A stretch of DNA of 64,000 nt, from the NCBI GenBank assembly GCA_947476285.1, contig CANJPU010000002.1, positions 101,787 to 165,786 on the forward strand, read 5' to 3'. A program made the translations under genes and the position numbers. The stretch comes from Comamonadaceae bacterium (GTDB taxonomy: Bacteria > Pseudomonadota > Gammaproteobacteria > Burkholderiales > Burkholderiaceae_C). Below the pieces are notes generated by a model, which saw only the letters and a program-made list of their open reading frames with translations, ran no database searches and was not told the origin of the DNA. Positions 45,758-54,707 of this stretch are shown here, piece by piece; the stretch's first letter is position 1, and the number at the start of each line of letters is the position of its first letter.

Positions 45758-46729
45758 ATGCATTCGATCTTCAACTGGCGCAGCCTTGGCGCGCTTGCTC
45801 TTTCGCTGTGCGGCCTCGCCACGCACGCGCAGACCTTTCCCAGCCGCCCGATCCACATCGTCGTGCCCTTCGCACCGGGCGGCGGCACCGATGTGCTCAC
45901 CCGCATCGTGGCCCAGCAGATCGCCGAGCAGATGAAGCAGCAAGTGGTGGTGGAGAACAAGCCCGGTGCGGGCGGCGCGCTGGGTGCGGGCATCGTGGTC
46001 AAAGCGCCGGCCGACGGCTACACGCTTTACGTGGGCAGCACCGCCACGGCGATGATGCCCTCGCTGTACAAGAACCTGGGCTTTGACCCCGTCACCGATT
46101 TCAAGCCAGTGGCGCTGATCGGCACTTCGCCTTTCATCCTCATTGTCAACAACAAGCTGGCGGCTAAAACCTTGCCCGAGATGCTGGCCCTGGCCAAGGA
46201 CAAACCCGGCACCTTGTCCTATGGCTCTGCCGGCAACGGCTCAGTGAACCATGTCGGCATGGAGTTGTTCAAGTCCATGGCGGGCGTCGATCTGCTGCAT
46301 GTGCCCTACAAAGGCAGCTCTGCCGCATTGGCCGATGTCATAGGCGGGCAGGTCTCCATGATGCTGGACACGGTGGTTTCGTCGTCTCAGCATGTGAAGA
46401 ACGGCACTGTGCGCGCACTGGCCGTCACAAGCAAGGAGCGATCGACGCTTGCACCTGATATTCCCACTGCCGCCGAGCAAGGCCCCAAGGGCTACGACGT
46501 CACCGTGTGGTATGGCCTGGTAGCCCCCAAGGGCACGCCCGACGCGGTGGTGCAAAGACTCAACGCCGAAGTGAACAAGGCCTTGGCCAGCGCAGCCGTG
46601 CGCCAGCGTTACGCCACACTGGGCGCCGAGCCGGTGAGTGTGACGGCAGATGAGTTCGCCAGGCTGTGGGTCTCCGAAGAAAAGAAATGGACCAGCGTGA
46701 TCCGCAGTGCCAATGTGCGTGTCGAATAG
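45758..46729 (+). CDS. Bug/TctC-type substrate-binding protein
   Basis: THAQTFPSRPIHIVVPFAPGGGTDVLTRIVAQQIAEQM... Confidence 0.93.
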   Translation: MHSIFNWRSLGALALSLCGLATHAQTFPSRPIHIVVPFAPGGGTDVLTRIVAQQIAEQMKQQVVVENKPGAGGALGAGIVVKAPADGYTLYVGSTATAMMPSLYKNLGFDPVTDFKPVALIGTSPFILIVNNKLAAKTLPEMLALAKDKPGTLSYGSAGNGSVNHVGMELFKSMAGVDLLHVPYKGSSAALADVIGGQVSMMLDTVVSSSQHVKNGTVRALAVTSKERSTLAPDIPTAAEQGPKGYDVTVWYGLVAPKGTPDAVVQRLNAEVNKALASAAVRQRYATLGAEPVSVTADEFARLWVSEEKKWTSVIRSANVRVE

Positions 46730-46749
46730 AGAAAGATAAGGAAATCGAA

Positions 46750-47742
46750 ATGACAAGCAGCAAGAATGCAGTGCACACCACACGCCGCACATTCGTGGCG
46801 GCCACACTGGCCACCCTCGCAGGTACCGCAGGCGCGCAAGCGGCGTATCCGTCCAGGCCGCTGCGCCTGATCGTGGCGTTTCCACCAGGGGGCAGCACCA
46901 CGGTGGTGGCGCGCCTCATGGGCCAGAAGCTCACCGAGCGCCTGGGCCAGCCAGTCATCATCGACAACCGCCCGGGGGCCAACGGCATCATCGCCTCCGA
47001 AGAGTTGCTCAAGGCGCCGGCCGATGGCTACACCATGCTCATGGTGGTCAACACCCACTCCATCAACCCCTTGATGATGGCGACCATGCCCTATGACACC
47101 AACAAAGACTTTGCAGCAGTCAACACGCTGTATCGGCTGGAGCTGGTGCTGGTGGCGCATCCGGGCGTGCCAGCGGCGAACCTGCGCGAATTCATTGCAT
47201 CTGCCAAGGACAAGCCCGGCGCGATCAACTTTGCTGCTGGTGACAACGCAGGCCTCACGCATCTTGCGGCGGAAACCTTCAACACCATGGCCGGCACGCG
47301 CATTCAGGTCGTTCCCTACAAGGGCACCGGCCCGGCGCTGGCCGATGTGCTGGGCGGGCATGTGCAGGCTTATTTCAGTTCGCCCACCGCAGTGATTGCG
47401 CATGTAAAAGCGGGCAAGCTCAAGGCCTATGCCATCTCCGGCAACGCCAGACTGCCCGCCATGCAGGATGTGCCCACCTTCAATGAGGCCGGGCTGCCCG
47501 GCTTTGACGCCGGCACCTGGGCCGGCATTCTCGCGCCGGCGGCCACGCCGCGTGATGTGGTGAACAAGCTCTCGGCCGAGATTGGCACCATCATGAATCT
47601 GCCCGAGATCAAGGATCAGCTTGCGGCGCAGGGCCTGGTGTCTTTCACAAGTTCCCCGGATCAGTTCGCGGCGCTGGTGCGCTCTGACACCGCACGCTTC
47701 GAGAAGATCATCAAGGCTTCCAACATGAAGCTTGAAAAGTAA
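46750..47742 (+). CDS. Bug/TctC-type substrate-binding protein (Tat-like signal peptide)
   Basis: HTTRRTFVAATLATLAGTAGAQAAYPSRPLRLIVAFPPGGSTTVVARLMG. Confidence 0.92.
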   Translation: MTSSKNAVHTTRRTFVAATLATLAGTAGAQAAYPSRPLRLIVAFPPGGSTTVVARLMGQKLTERLGQPVIIDNRPGANGIIASEELLKAPADGYTMLMVVNTHSINPLMMATMPYDTNKDFAAVNTLYRLELVLVAHPGVPAANLREFIASAKDKPGAINFAAGDNAGLTHLAAETFNTMAGTRIQVVPYKGTGPALADVLGGHVQAYFSSPTAVIAHVKAGKLKAYAISGNARLPAMQDVPTFNEAGLPGFDAGTWAGILAPAATPRDVVNKLSAEIGTIMNLPEIKDQLAAQGLVSFTSSPDQFAALVRSDTARFEKIIKASNMKLEK

Positions 47743-47793
47743 GGAACATGCAGCATTGCCGCATCGCTACAGGCCAAAGGAGAGCAGCCCGGA

Positions 47794-49014
47794 ATGACCC
47801 AGACAAGCACACAGCCCCCGTATTCACCGCCCTTGCAGGATCTGCTGGTGCTGGACCTCACCCGCGCGCTCGCTGGCCCCTACTGCACCATGATGCTGGC
47901 CGACCTGGGTGCGCGGGTGCTCAAGATCGAGCCCGGCGACGACGGTGATTCCACCCGTGGCCTGGCACCGCATCTGGGCCACGGTGTTTCTTCCTACTTC
48001 ACCAGCGTCAACCGCAACAAAGAGGGCGTGGCGCTCAACCTCAAACACCCCAAGGGTGTGCAGGCCTTGCGCGAGCTGGTGGCCAAGGCCGACGTCATCA
48101 TCGACAACTTTCGCCCTGACACCATGGAGCGCCTGGGCATCAACTACGAGGAGCTGCGGCGCAATGTCAATCCGCGCCTGGTGTCGTGCTCGATCTCGGG
48201 CTTTGGCTCCACTGGCGAGTATCGCCTGCGGTCTAGCTACGACCTGATCGTGCAGGCGATGGGCGGTGCCATGAGCGTCACTGGCGAGCCCGGTGGCGCG
48301 CCGGTGCGTCTGGGTCTGCCCATGGGCGATCTGGGCGCGGGCATGTATGCCGGCACCGGCATCCTGGCTGCACTGCATGCGCGTGAGAAAACCGGCGCTG
48401 GCCGCCATGTGGAGATCAGCATGCTCGATGGCATGGCTGCGCTCTTGTGCTACATGGGCGCCAACTATCTCAACACCGGCATCGTGCCCGGCCCCCAGGG
48501 CTCGGGCCATGTGGTCAACGTGCCCTATCAGGCCTTCGAGACATCGACACAGTGGCTGGTGATCGCCATTTTCGGTGAGCGCTACTGGAAGGAAACCTGC
48601 GACGTTCTCGGCCGCCCCGAGCTGGCGACTGACCCTCGTTATCTGACTTCAGAGCGGCGCTCGCAGCATCGCGAAGAGCTGCTGGGCATCATCAAGCCCA
48701 TTCTCAAGACGCGGCCTGCTGCGCAATGGCTGGATGAGCTTTTGGCACTGCGGGTGCCGTGCGGGCCGATCAACACGGTGGACCAGGTGCTCACTGATCC
48801 GGTGCTGCTGGAGCGCCACATGGTGGTCGAGACCGATCATCCGCTCTATGGCCGGGCCCGTGCGCCGGGCAACCCGATCAAGGTCGATGGCATACGCGAT
48901 GGCGTTGCCACACCGGCGCCGGTGCAGGGCGAGCACACGCAGGCGGTCCTGCACGAACTGCTTGGTTACGACCAGGCGCGACTTGAAACATTGAAAGCAG
49001 AGGGCGTGATATGA
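47794..49014 (+). CDS. CaiB/BaiF family CoA-transferase
   Basis: LLVLDLTRALAGPYCTMMLADLGARVLKIEPGDDGDSTRG; MGDLGAGMYAGTGILAALHAREKTGAGRHVEISMLDG. Confidence 0.94.
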   Translation: MTQTSTQPPYSPPLQDLLVLDLTRALAGPYCTMMLADLGARVLKIEPGDDGDSTRGLAPHLGHGVSSYFTSVNRNKEGVALNLKHPKGVQALRELVAKADVIIDNFRPDTMERLGINYEELRRNVNPRLVSCSISGFGSTGEYRLRSSYDLIVQAMGGAMSVTGEPGGAPVRLGLPMGDLGAGMYAGTGILAALHAREKTGAGRHVEISMLDGMAALLCYMGANYLNTGIVPGPQGSGHVVNVPYQAFETSTQWLVIAIFGERYWKETCDVLGRPELATDPRYLTSERRSQHREELLGIIKPILKTRPAAQWLDELLALRVPCGPINTVDQVLTDPVLLERHMVVETDHPLYGRARAPGNPIKVDGIRDGVATPAPVQGEHTQAVLHELLGYDQARLETLKAEGVI

Positions 49015-50387
49015 CGATCAGCGAAGTACTGGCAGAGTTTATTGCGACAGCGGGGCCGCAGTCGATTGGACAGCGCGAGATCGATGCGGCCAAGGCCACT
49101 ATTTCTGATTGTCTGGGCTGCATCATCATCGGCTCGCGCACCGACTGCGGCCGTATCGTGCGCCGCGTGACGGAAAGGTCCAGCGCGGATGGCCCATCCA
49201 CCGTGGTGGGTGGGCGCCGCGCGCTGAGTGCGCAGGCTGCTGCATTGATCAATGGCACGGCCGCGCATGCGCTGGACTATGACGACATTTTGTGGACGCT
49301 GTACGGCCATCCGTCATCAACCATCTTGTCCTCGGCCCTAGCGGTGGCCCAGATGGTGGGCGCATCCGGGCGCGATCTTGTGCTGGCCTATGCGATCGGT
49401 GTGGAGCTGCTGGGTAAGCTGGGCCGTTACGTCAACCCTTTGCACTATGAACACGGCTGGCATGCCACCGCATCCATCGGCGTCATCGGCGCGGCCGCAG
49501 CCAGCGCGAAGCTGATGGGATTGAACCAGGCACAAATTGCCATGGCGCTGGGCAATGCCGCATCGCAAGCCTGTGGTGTACGCCGCAATTTCGGCACCAT
49601 GACCAAGCCCTTTCACGCCGGTAACGCGGCGCGCGGCGGCGTGCTGGCGGCCGAGCTTGCATTGGAGGGCTTCACCTCCGACCTCACCACATTTGAAGGC
49701 GACTTCGGCTGGGCGCAAACCATGAACGCGCGCACCGTGCCGGACGCAAAGGCACTGCAGGCCACTCTGGGCAAGCCCTGGGAGCTGACCGATCCGGGCA
49801 TTGTGCTCAAGCGCTACCCCGCATGTGGCGGCACCCATTGCGGGCTGGACGCGATGATCGCCATCAAGAAGCAGCACCAGATTGAATTGAGCGAGATCGA
49901 CAAGATCGTCTGCGATGCCAGCCCCTTCGCCAAGAAGGTGCTGCTCTATCCGCGTCCCAAGACCGGGCTGGAAGGAAAATTCAGCATGGAGTTCAGCCTG
50001 GCGGTGGCGGCGATTGAAGGCCAGGCCGGTTTGCGCCACTTTGAAGACAAGTGGGTGACAGACCCACGGGTGCTTGATCTGTTGCCACGCATCAGCTTTG
50101 AGTCGCGCGCCGATCTGGAGCCCGATTTTTCCGCTGACGCAGTGCCGGCCGAAGTGACTGTGTATGCGCGTGGCACCAGCTTTAGCCACAAAGTGCTGGT
50201 GCCCTCGGGCGACCCGCGCAACCCCATGACCACGGCCGAGCGGCGCGAGAAGTTTCTTGGTTGCACCCACAGCATCTTGCCTGACGATGAGGGCAATTCA
50301 TTGTTCGATGTGATGGAACGCCTGGAACAATTGCCCAATCTCGATGCGGTGATCAAGCCGCTGTGCCAACTGGGCGAGCAGGGCTGA
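49011..50387 (+). CDS. MmgE/PrpD family protein
   Basis: NGTAAHALDYDDILWTLYGHPSSTILSSALAVAQMVGASG; FGTMTKPFHAGNAARGGVLAAELA. Confidence 0.92.
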   Translation: MTISEVLAEFIATAGPQSIGQREIDAAKATISDCLGCIIIGSRTDCGRIVRRVTERSSADGPSTVVGGRRALSAQAAALINGTAAHALDYDDILWTLYGHPSSTILSSALAVAQMVGASGRDLVLAYAIGVELLGKLGRYVNPLHYEHGWHATASIGVIGAAAASAKLMGLNQAQIAMALGNAASQACGVRRNFGTMTKPFHAGNAARGGVLAAELALEGFTSDLTTFEGDFGWAQTMNARTVPDAKALQATLGKPWELTDPGIVLKRYPACGGTHCGLDAMIAIKKQHQIELSEIDKIVCDASPFAKKVLLYPRPKTGLEGKFSMEFSLAVAAIEGQAGLRHFEDKWVTDPRVLDLLPRISFESRADLEPDFSADAVPAEVTVYARGTSFSHKVLVPSGDPRNPMTTAERREKFLGCTHSILPDDEGNSLFDVMERLEQLPNLDAVIKPLCQLGEQG

Positions 50388-50391
50388 GGCC

Positions 50392-52695
50392 TTGAGCGAT
50401 CAAGCGCAAGCACTGTTGCAACAAGGCCTGGCGCTGCATCAGCAGGGGCAGTTGCAAGAAGCGCAAGAGGTGTACAGAGCCGCACTTGCGGCAGTCCCGA
50501 GCACCTTCGACGCCCTGCACCTGCTGGGTGTTGTGGCCCTACAGCAGGGCGACCACCTGCGTGCCGTGGACCTGATCTCGCAGGCCATCGCGCTGTATCC
50601 TGGCAACGCGCTGTTTCATTACAACCGTGCCTGTGCTGAGCATGAGCTGGGTCGATCCGATGAAGCGTACACCGGCTTTTCGCTGGCCATCAGCCTGCAA
50701 GCCGACTATGCCCAAGCCTATTGCAACCGCGGCAATGTGCTGCAGCAGCAAGGCCAGTTCACGGCTGCGGTGGCCGACTACGAAAAGGCCATCGAGATCA
50801 TGCCGCGCTACACCGGCGCCTATTTCAATCGCGGCAATGCCTTGCTGGCACTTTCGCAGTGGGACGCGGCCGTCGCAAGCTACGAGCAGGCACTCGCCAT
50901 TGAGCCCGCCCATGCCCAGGCCCACAACAACCGAGGCAACGCTTTGCAGGCGTGTATGCGCTGGGAAGAGGCAGTGCGCAGCTACGACCAGGCCATCGCC
51001 GCAAAGCCCGATCACGCACAGGCACTCTACAACCGGGGCAATGCCTTGTGCCAGATCATGCGCTGGGATGCGGCCCTTGCGAGCTATGACGCGGCTCTCG
51101 CCCTGGTGCCTGAGTGGGCCGATGCATTCGCCAGGCGCGCAGTGGCCTTGATGGGGCTCAGGCGGCTGCAAGAGGCACTGGCAAGCTATGGTGAGGCTTT
51201 GCGCATTGACCCCAACAATGCCGGCACGCTTTACAGCCGGGGCAACTTGCTGCGCGACCTCAAGCGCTTTGAAGCCGCCATCGCTGACTACGACCGGGCC
51301 GCGCAGTTGCAGCCCGATCTGGACTACCTGCAAGGTGTGCGCGCGCACGCCAAAATGCACTTGTGCGATTGGCGCGATCATGAGGCCGACATGACCCTGC
51401 TGGCCGATGCCATCGCGCGCGACCGAAGGGCCAGCACGCCATTGCCGCTGCTGGCGCTGTTCGATTCACCGGCGCTGCACAGGCAAGCTACGCAGACTTA
51501 TGCGCAGCATTTGTTTGCGCCGGGCGATGCGCTGGGGCCGCTGGCTGCATATGCACCGCATGAGCGGATCAGGCTTGGGTATTTTTCGGCTGATTTCCGA
51601 GAGCACCCGGTGTCATTGCTTACCGCGCAACTCTACGAGCTGCACGACAGAGCACGGTTTGAAGTTATCGCCTTCTCATTCGGCCCTGACACCGGCGACG
51701 CGATGCGCCAGCGCCTGACGCAGGCATTTGATCAGTTCATCGATGTGCGCAGCTTCACCGATGAGGCCATTGCGTCGCTCGCCCGCAAGATGGAGATCGA
51801 CATCGCGGTCGATCTGGGTGGCTTCACCCGAGACAGCCGCACCGGCATCTTTGCACTGCGGGCAGCGCCTGTGCAAGTGAGCTACATCGGCTACCTGGGC
51901 ACGATGGCGGTTCCCTATATGGACTACCTGATCGCCGACAAGACCATCGTGCCGGCCGAGCTCGCCCATCACTACGCGGAGAAAATCGTCTGGCTGCCAA
52001 GCTACCAAGTCAACGATGCCACTCGGCTTCGCCCCGACCCGCTCTTCACGCGGGACGCGCTGGGCCTGCCGCCTACCGGTTTTGTTTTTGCCTGCTTCAA
52101 CAACAATTTCAAGATCACGCCCGAGGTGTACGCATGCTGGATGCGCATTTTGAAACAGGTGCCCGGCAGCGTCTTGCTGCTGTATGGGGACACGGATGGT
52201 GCGCAGGAAAATCTGAAGGCGCAGGCGGTGCGAAGTGGTGTGGATGGAAACCGTGTACTGTTCGGCCAGAGGTTGGCGCTGCCGCAGTATCTGGCGCGCT
52301 ACCGGGCGGTGGATTTGTTCCTGGACACATTCCCCTACAACGCCGGCACCACCGCCAGCGATTCATTGTGGATGGGCGTGCCCTTGCTGACCTTGCCGGG
52401 GCAGTCTTTTGCCAGCCGGGTGGCGGCGAGCTTGTTGCATGCTGTGGAGTTGCCTGAGTTGATCGCTTCAAGCCGCGCGCAGTATGAGTCCATGGCGGTT
52501 GATCTGGCCACCCATCCAGAGAAGCTTCAAGTCATTCGATCACGGCTTCAGGCCAACCGCGCGCGCTGCCGCCTGTTCGATACACCGCGCTTTGCCGCAA
52601 GCATGGAGGCGGCGTATGTGCAAATGTATGAACGCAACCGAGTAGGGCTGGCGCCGGATCACCTGGACGTGAACTTGGCGCCATCATCCAGATAG
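50392..52695 (+). CDS. TPR-repeat protein with GT41/SPINDLY-type O-GlcNAc transferase-like domain
   Basis: Multiple TPRs (YFNRGNALLALSQWDAAVASYEQALAIEP..) then IRLGYFSADFREHPVSLLTAQLYELHDRARFEVIAFSFGPDTGD...YNAGTTASDSLWMGVPLLTLPGQSFASRVAASLL; apparent TTG start. Confidence 0.9.
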   Translation: MSDQAQALLQQGLALHQQGQLQEAQEVYRAALAAVPSTFDALHLLGVVALQQGDHLRAVDLISQAIALYPGNALFHYNRACAEHELGRSDEAYTGFSLAISLQADYAQAYCNRGNVLQQQGQFTAAVADYEKAIEIMPRYTGAYFNRGNALLALSQWDAAVASYEQALAIEPAHAQAHNNRGNALQACMRWEEAVRSYDQAIAAKPDHAQALYNRGNALCQIMRWDAALASYDAALALVPEWADAFARRAVALMGLRRLQEALASYGEALRIDPNNAGTLYSRGNLLRDLKRFEAAIADYDRAAQLQPDLDYLQGVRAHAKMHLCDWRDHEADMTLLADAIARDRRASTPLPLLALFDSPALHRQATQTYAQHLFAPGDALGPLAAYAPHERIRLGYFSADFREHPVSLLTAQLYELHDRARFEVIAFSFGPDTGDAMRQRLTQAFDQFIDVRSFTDEAIASLARKMEIDIAVDLGGFTRDSRTGIFALRAAPVQVSYIGYLGTMAVPYMDYLIADKTIVPAELAHHYAEKIVWLPSYQVNDATRLRPDPLFTRDALGLPPTGFVFACFNNNFKITPEVYACWMRILKQVPGSVLLLYGDTDGAQENLKAQAVRSGVDGNRVLFGQRLALPQYLARYRAVDLFLDTFPYNAGTTASDSLWMGVPLLTLPGQSFASRVAASLLHAVELPELIASSRAQYESMAVDLATHPEKLQVIRSRLQANRARCRLFDTPRFAASMEAAYVQMYERNRVGLAPDHLDVNLAPSSR

Positions 52696-52722
52696 AAAGT
52701 GCCTTCCAGGCCGGCTTCCCCT

Positions 52723-54693
52723 CTACGGGTCTCGAATCTCCAGCAGCACATGCCGTGCGGCCACTTGTTCGCCCGTGTTCACGTGCAAGGCTGTGACGAT
52801 GCCGGCCATCGGCGCGGTGTGTACATGCTCCATCTTCATGGCTTCCAAGGTCACCAGTGGCTGGCCGGCCGTCACCGCGTCGCCCAGGCCCACAAAGACC
52901 GCGACGATTCGGCCATTCATGGTGGCGCGCAACTTGCCGTCGCTCACCGCGTCGCTGCCCTTGCGCACCGTGGCGGCGCGCGAGGTATCGAGCACGGGGT
53001 AGGCGGTGCCAGCCATGTGCAAGAACAGGTGTGCGTCGTCGCGCGCATAGGCCGCACTTTCCATCACACCGTCGCAGATGAAGCGAGCTTTGGTTGAGTC
53101 AAGTGCGATCAGCGCCATTTCATGTGTGCGTTCGCCAATTTGCACCTGCTGGAGAGCATTGCCCAGGTCTTTGAATGCGGCATTCATGCTGTGGCCATTG
53201 ACCTCCAGCCGCAGGCTCGTGGGCAGTGAATGCGGCAGCAGCCGTGCGCCGGGCTGTTGGCTTGCACCCGGCGAAGTGGCCACCAGCAGCAGGGCAGCCA
53301 GCGCACAGGCGCGGCTCTCGCCGGCTTCATGCGCTGCAATCAACTCAGGCAGGTTTGTATCGATGAAAGTGGTGGTCGCCTCGCCTTGCACGAACTGAGT
53401 CTGCTGCAGACAGCGCGCCAGAAAGGCCTGATTGGTGGTTACGCCCAGCACCACGGTGTCTTGCAAGCCTGCCACCAGTTTGCGACGGGCTTCCTCGCGC
53501 GTGCTGCCATGGCCGATGATCTTGGCGATCATTGAATCGTAGTAGGGCGAGACGGTGCAGCCCGATTCAAGCGCGTGCTCGGTTCGCAAGCTTGGCGCAG
53601 GCTGCCACAGCGCGATGGTGCCGCTTTGCGGCATGAAGGATTGGCCCGCGTCTTCCGCGCAAAGCCGCACTTCGATCGCATGGCCGTCAAAGCGCACGTC
53701 CTCTTGTGCGATGGTCAACGGCTCGCCGGCGGCGATGCGCAGTTGCAGCTCAACCAGGTCCAGCCCGGTGAGTGCCTCGGTCACCGGGTGCTCCACTTGC
53801 AGCCGGGTGTTCATCTCCATGAAGTAGAACTGGCCCTGCGCATCAAGCAAAAACTCCAGCGTGCCCGCGCCCTCATACGCGATGGCTTTGACTGCGGCCA
53901 CAGCGGTGGCGCCCATGCGCTCGCGCAAGGGTGCAGAGACGGCGGGCGAGGGCGCCTCTTCGATCAGCTTCTGGTGCCGGCGCTGCACCGAGCAGTCGCG
54001 CTCGCCCAGATGAATCGCATGGCCGTGGCGGTCGGCCATGATCTGGATCTCGATGTGGCGCGCATCGACAATCGCGCGCTCCAGAATGACGGTGTCGTCG
54101 CCAAAGGCGTTGCGCGCCTCCGATTTGGCGCTGCGTAGCAGATCGGCAAACGCCGCTGCCGATGCCGCCAGCCGCATGCCGCGTCCGCCGCCGCCAGCGG
54201 TGGCCTTGATCATCACCGGAAAGCCGATGCGCTGCGCCTCTTGCGCCAGGTGCTCGGGCGACTGGTCATCGCCCTGATAGCCGGGCACACAAGGCACGCC
54301 GGCATCGCTCATCAGGCGCTTGGCATGGGCCTTGTTGCCCATGGCGGTGATGGCCTTGGCCGATGGGCCTATGAAGACCAGCCCGGCATCCACGCAGGCC
54401 TGCGCAAAGTGGGCGTTCTCGGCCAGAAAGCCGTAGCCAGGGTGGACCGCATCCGCGCCCGACGCCTGTGCCGCTGCAATCAGCGCGGCGATGTTCAGAT
54501 AGGACTGCGCTGGTTGAGACTGCCCGATCCAGACGGCCTGGTCGGCCTCACGCACATGGCGCGACTGCGCATCGGCGGTGGAATAGACGGCCACCGTGCG
54601 GTAGCCCAGGGAGCGTGCGCTGCGCATGACGCGCAGGGCAATCTCGCCTCGGTTGGCAATCAGGATCTTGTGAAAGGGTGTTGGGCTTGGCAT
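52723..54693 (-). CDS. Acyl-CoA carboxylase alpha subunit (biotin carboxylase + BCCP; MCC/GCC/PCC-like)
   Basis: HKILIANRGEIALRVMRSARSLGYRTVAVYS; MKATAGGGGRGMRL; biotinylation motif LEAMKMEH. Confidence 0.94.
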   Translation of the reverse strand: MPSPTPFHKILIANRGEIALRVMRSARSLGYRTVAVYSTADAQSRHVREADQAVWIGQSQPAQSYLNIAALIAAAQASGADAVHPGYGFLAENAHFAQACVDAGLVFIGPSAKAITAMGNKAHAKRLMSDAGVPCVPGYQGDDQSPEHLAQEAQRIGFPVMIKATAGGGGRGMRLAASAAAFADLLRSAKSEARNAFGDDTVILERAIVDARHIEIQIMADRHGHAIHLGERDCSVQRRHQKLIEEAPSPAVSAPLRERMGATAVAAVKAIAYEGAGTLEFLLDAQGQFYFMEMNTRLQVEHPVTEALTGLDLVELQLRIAAGEPLTIAQEDVRFDGHAIEVRLCAEDAGQSFMPQSGTIALWQPAPSLRTEHALESGCTVSPYYDSMIAKIIGHGSTREEARRKLVAGLQDTVVLGVTTNQAFLARCLQQTQFVQGEATTTFIDTNLPELIAAHEAGESRACALAALLLVATSPGASQQPGARLLPHSLPTSLRLEVNGHSMNAAFKDLGNALQQVQIGERTHEMALIALDSTKARFICDGVMESAAYARDDAHLFLHMAGTAYPVLDTSRAATVRKGSDAVSDGKLRATMNGRIVAVFVGLGDAVTAGQPLVTLEAMKMEHVHTAPMAGIVTALHVNTGEQVAARHVLLEIRDP

Positions 54694-54707
54694 GTCGGTG
54701 TCGCCTT

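Noticed and set aside
50700-51350. Apparent DNA-level repeats in the TPR region
   Set aside because: Explained by degenerate 34-aa tetratricopeptide repeats in the protein
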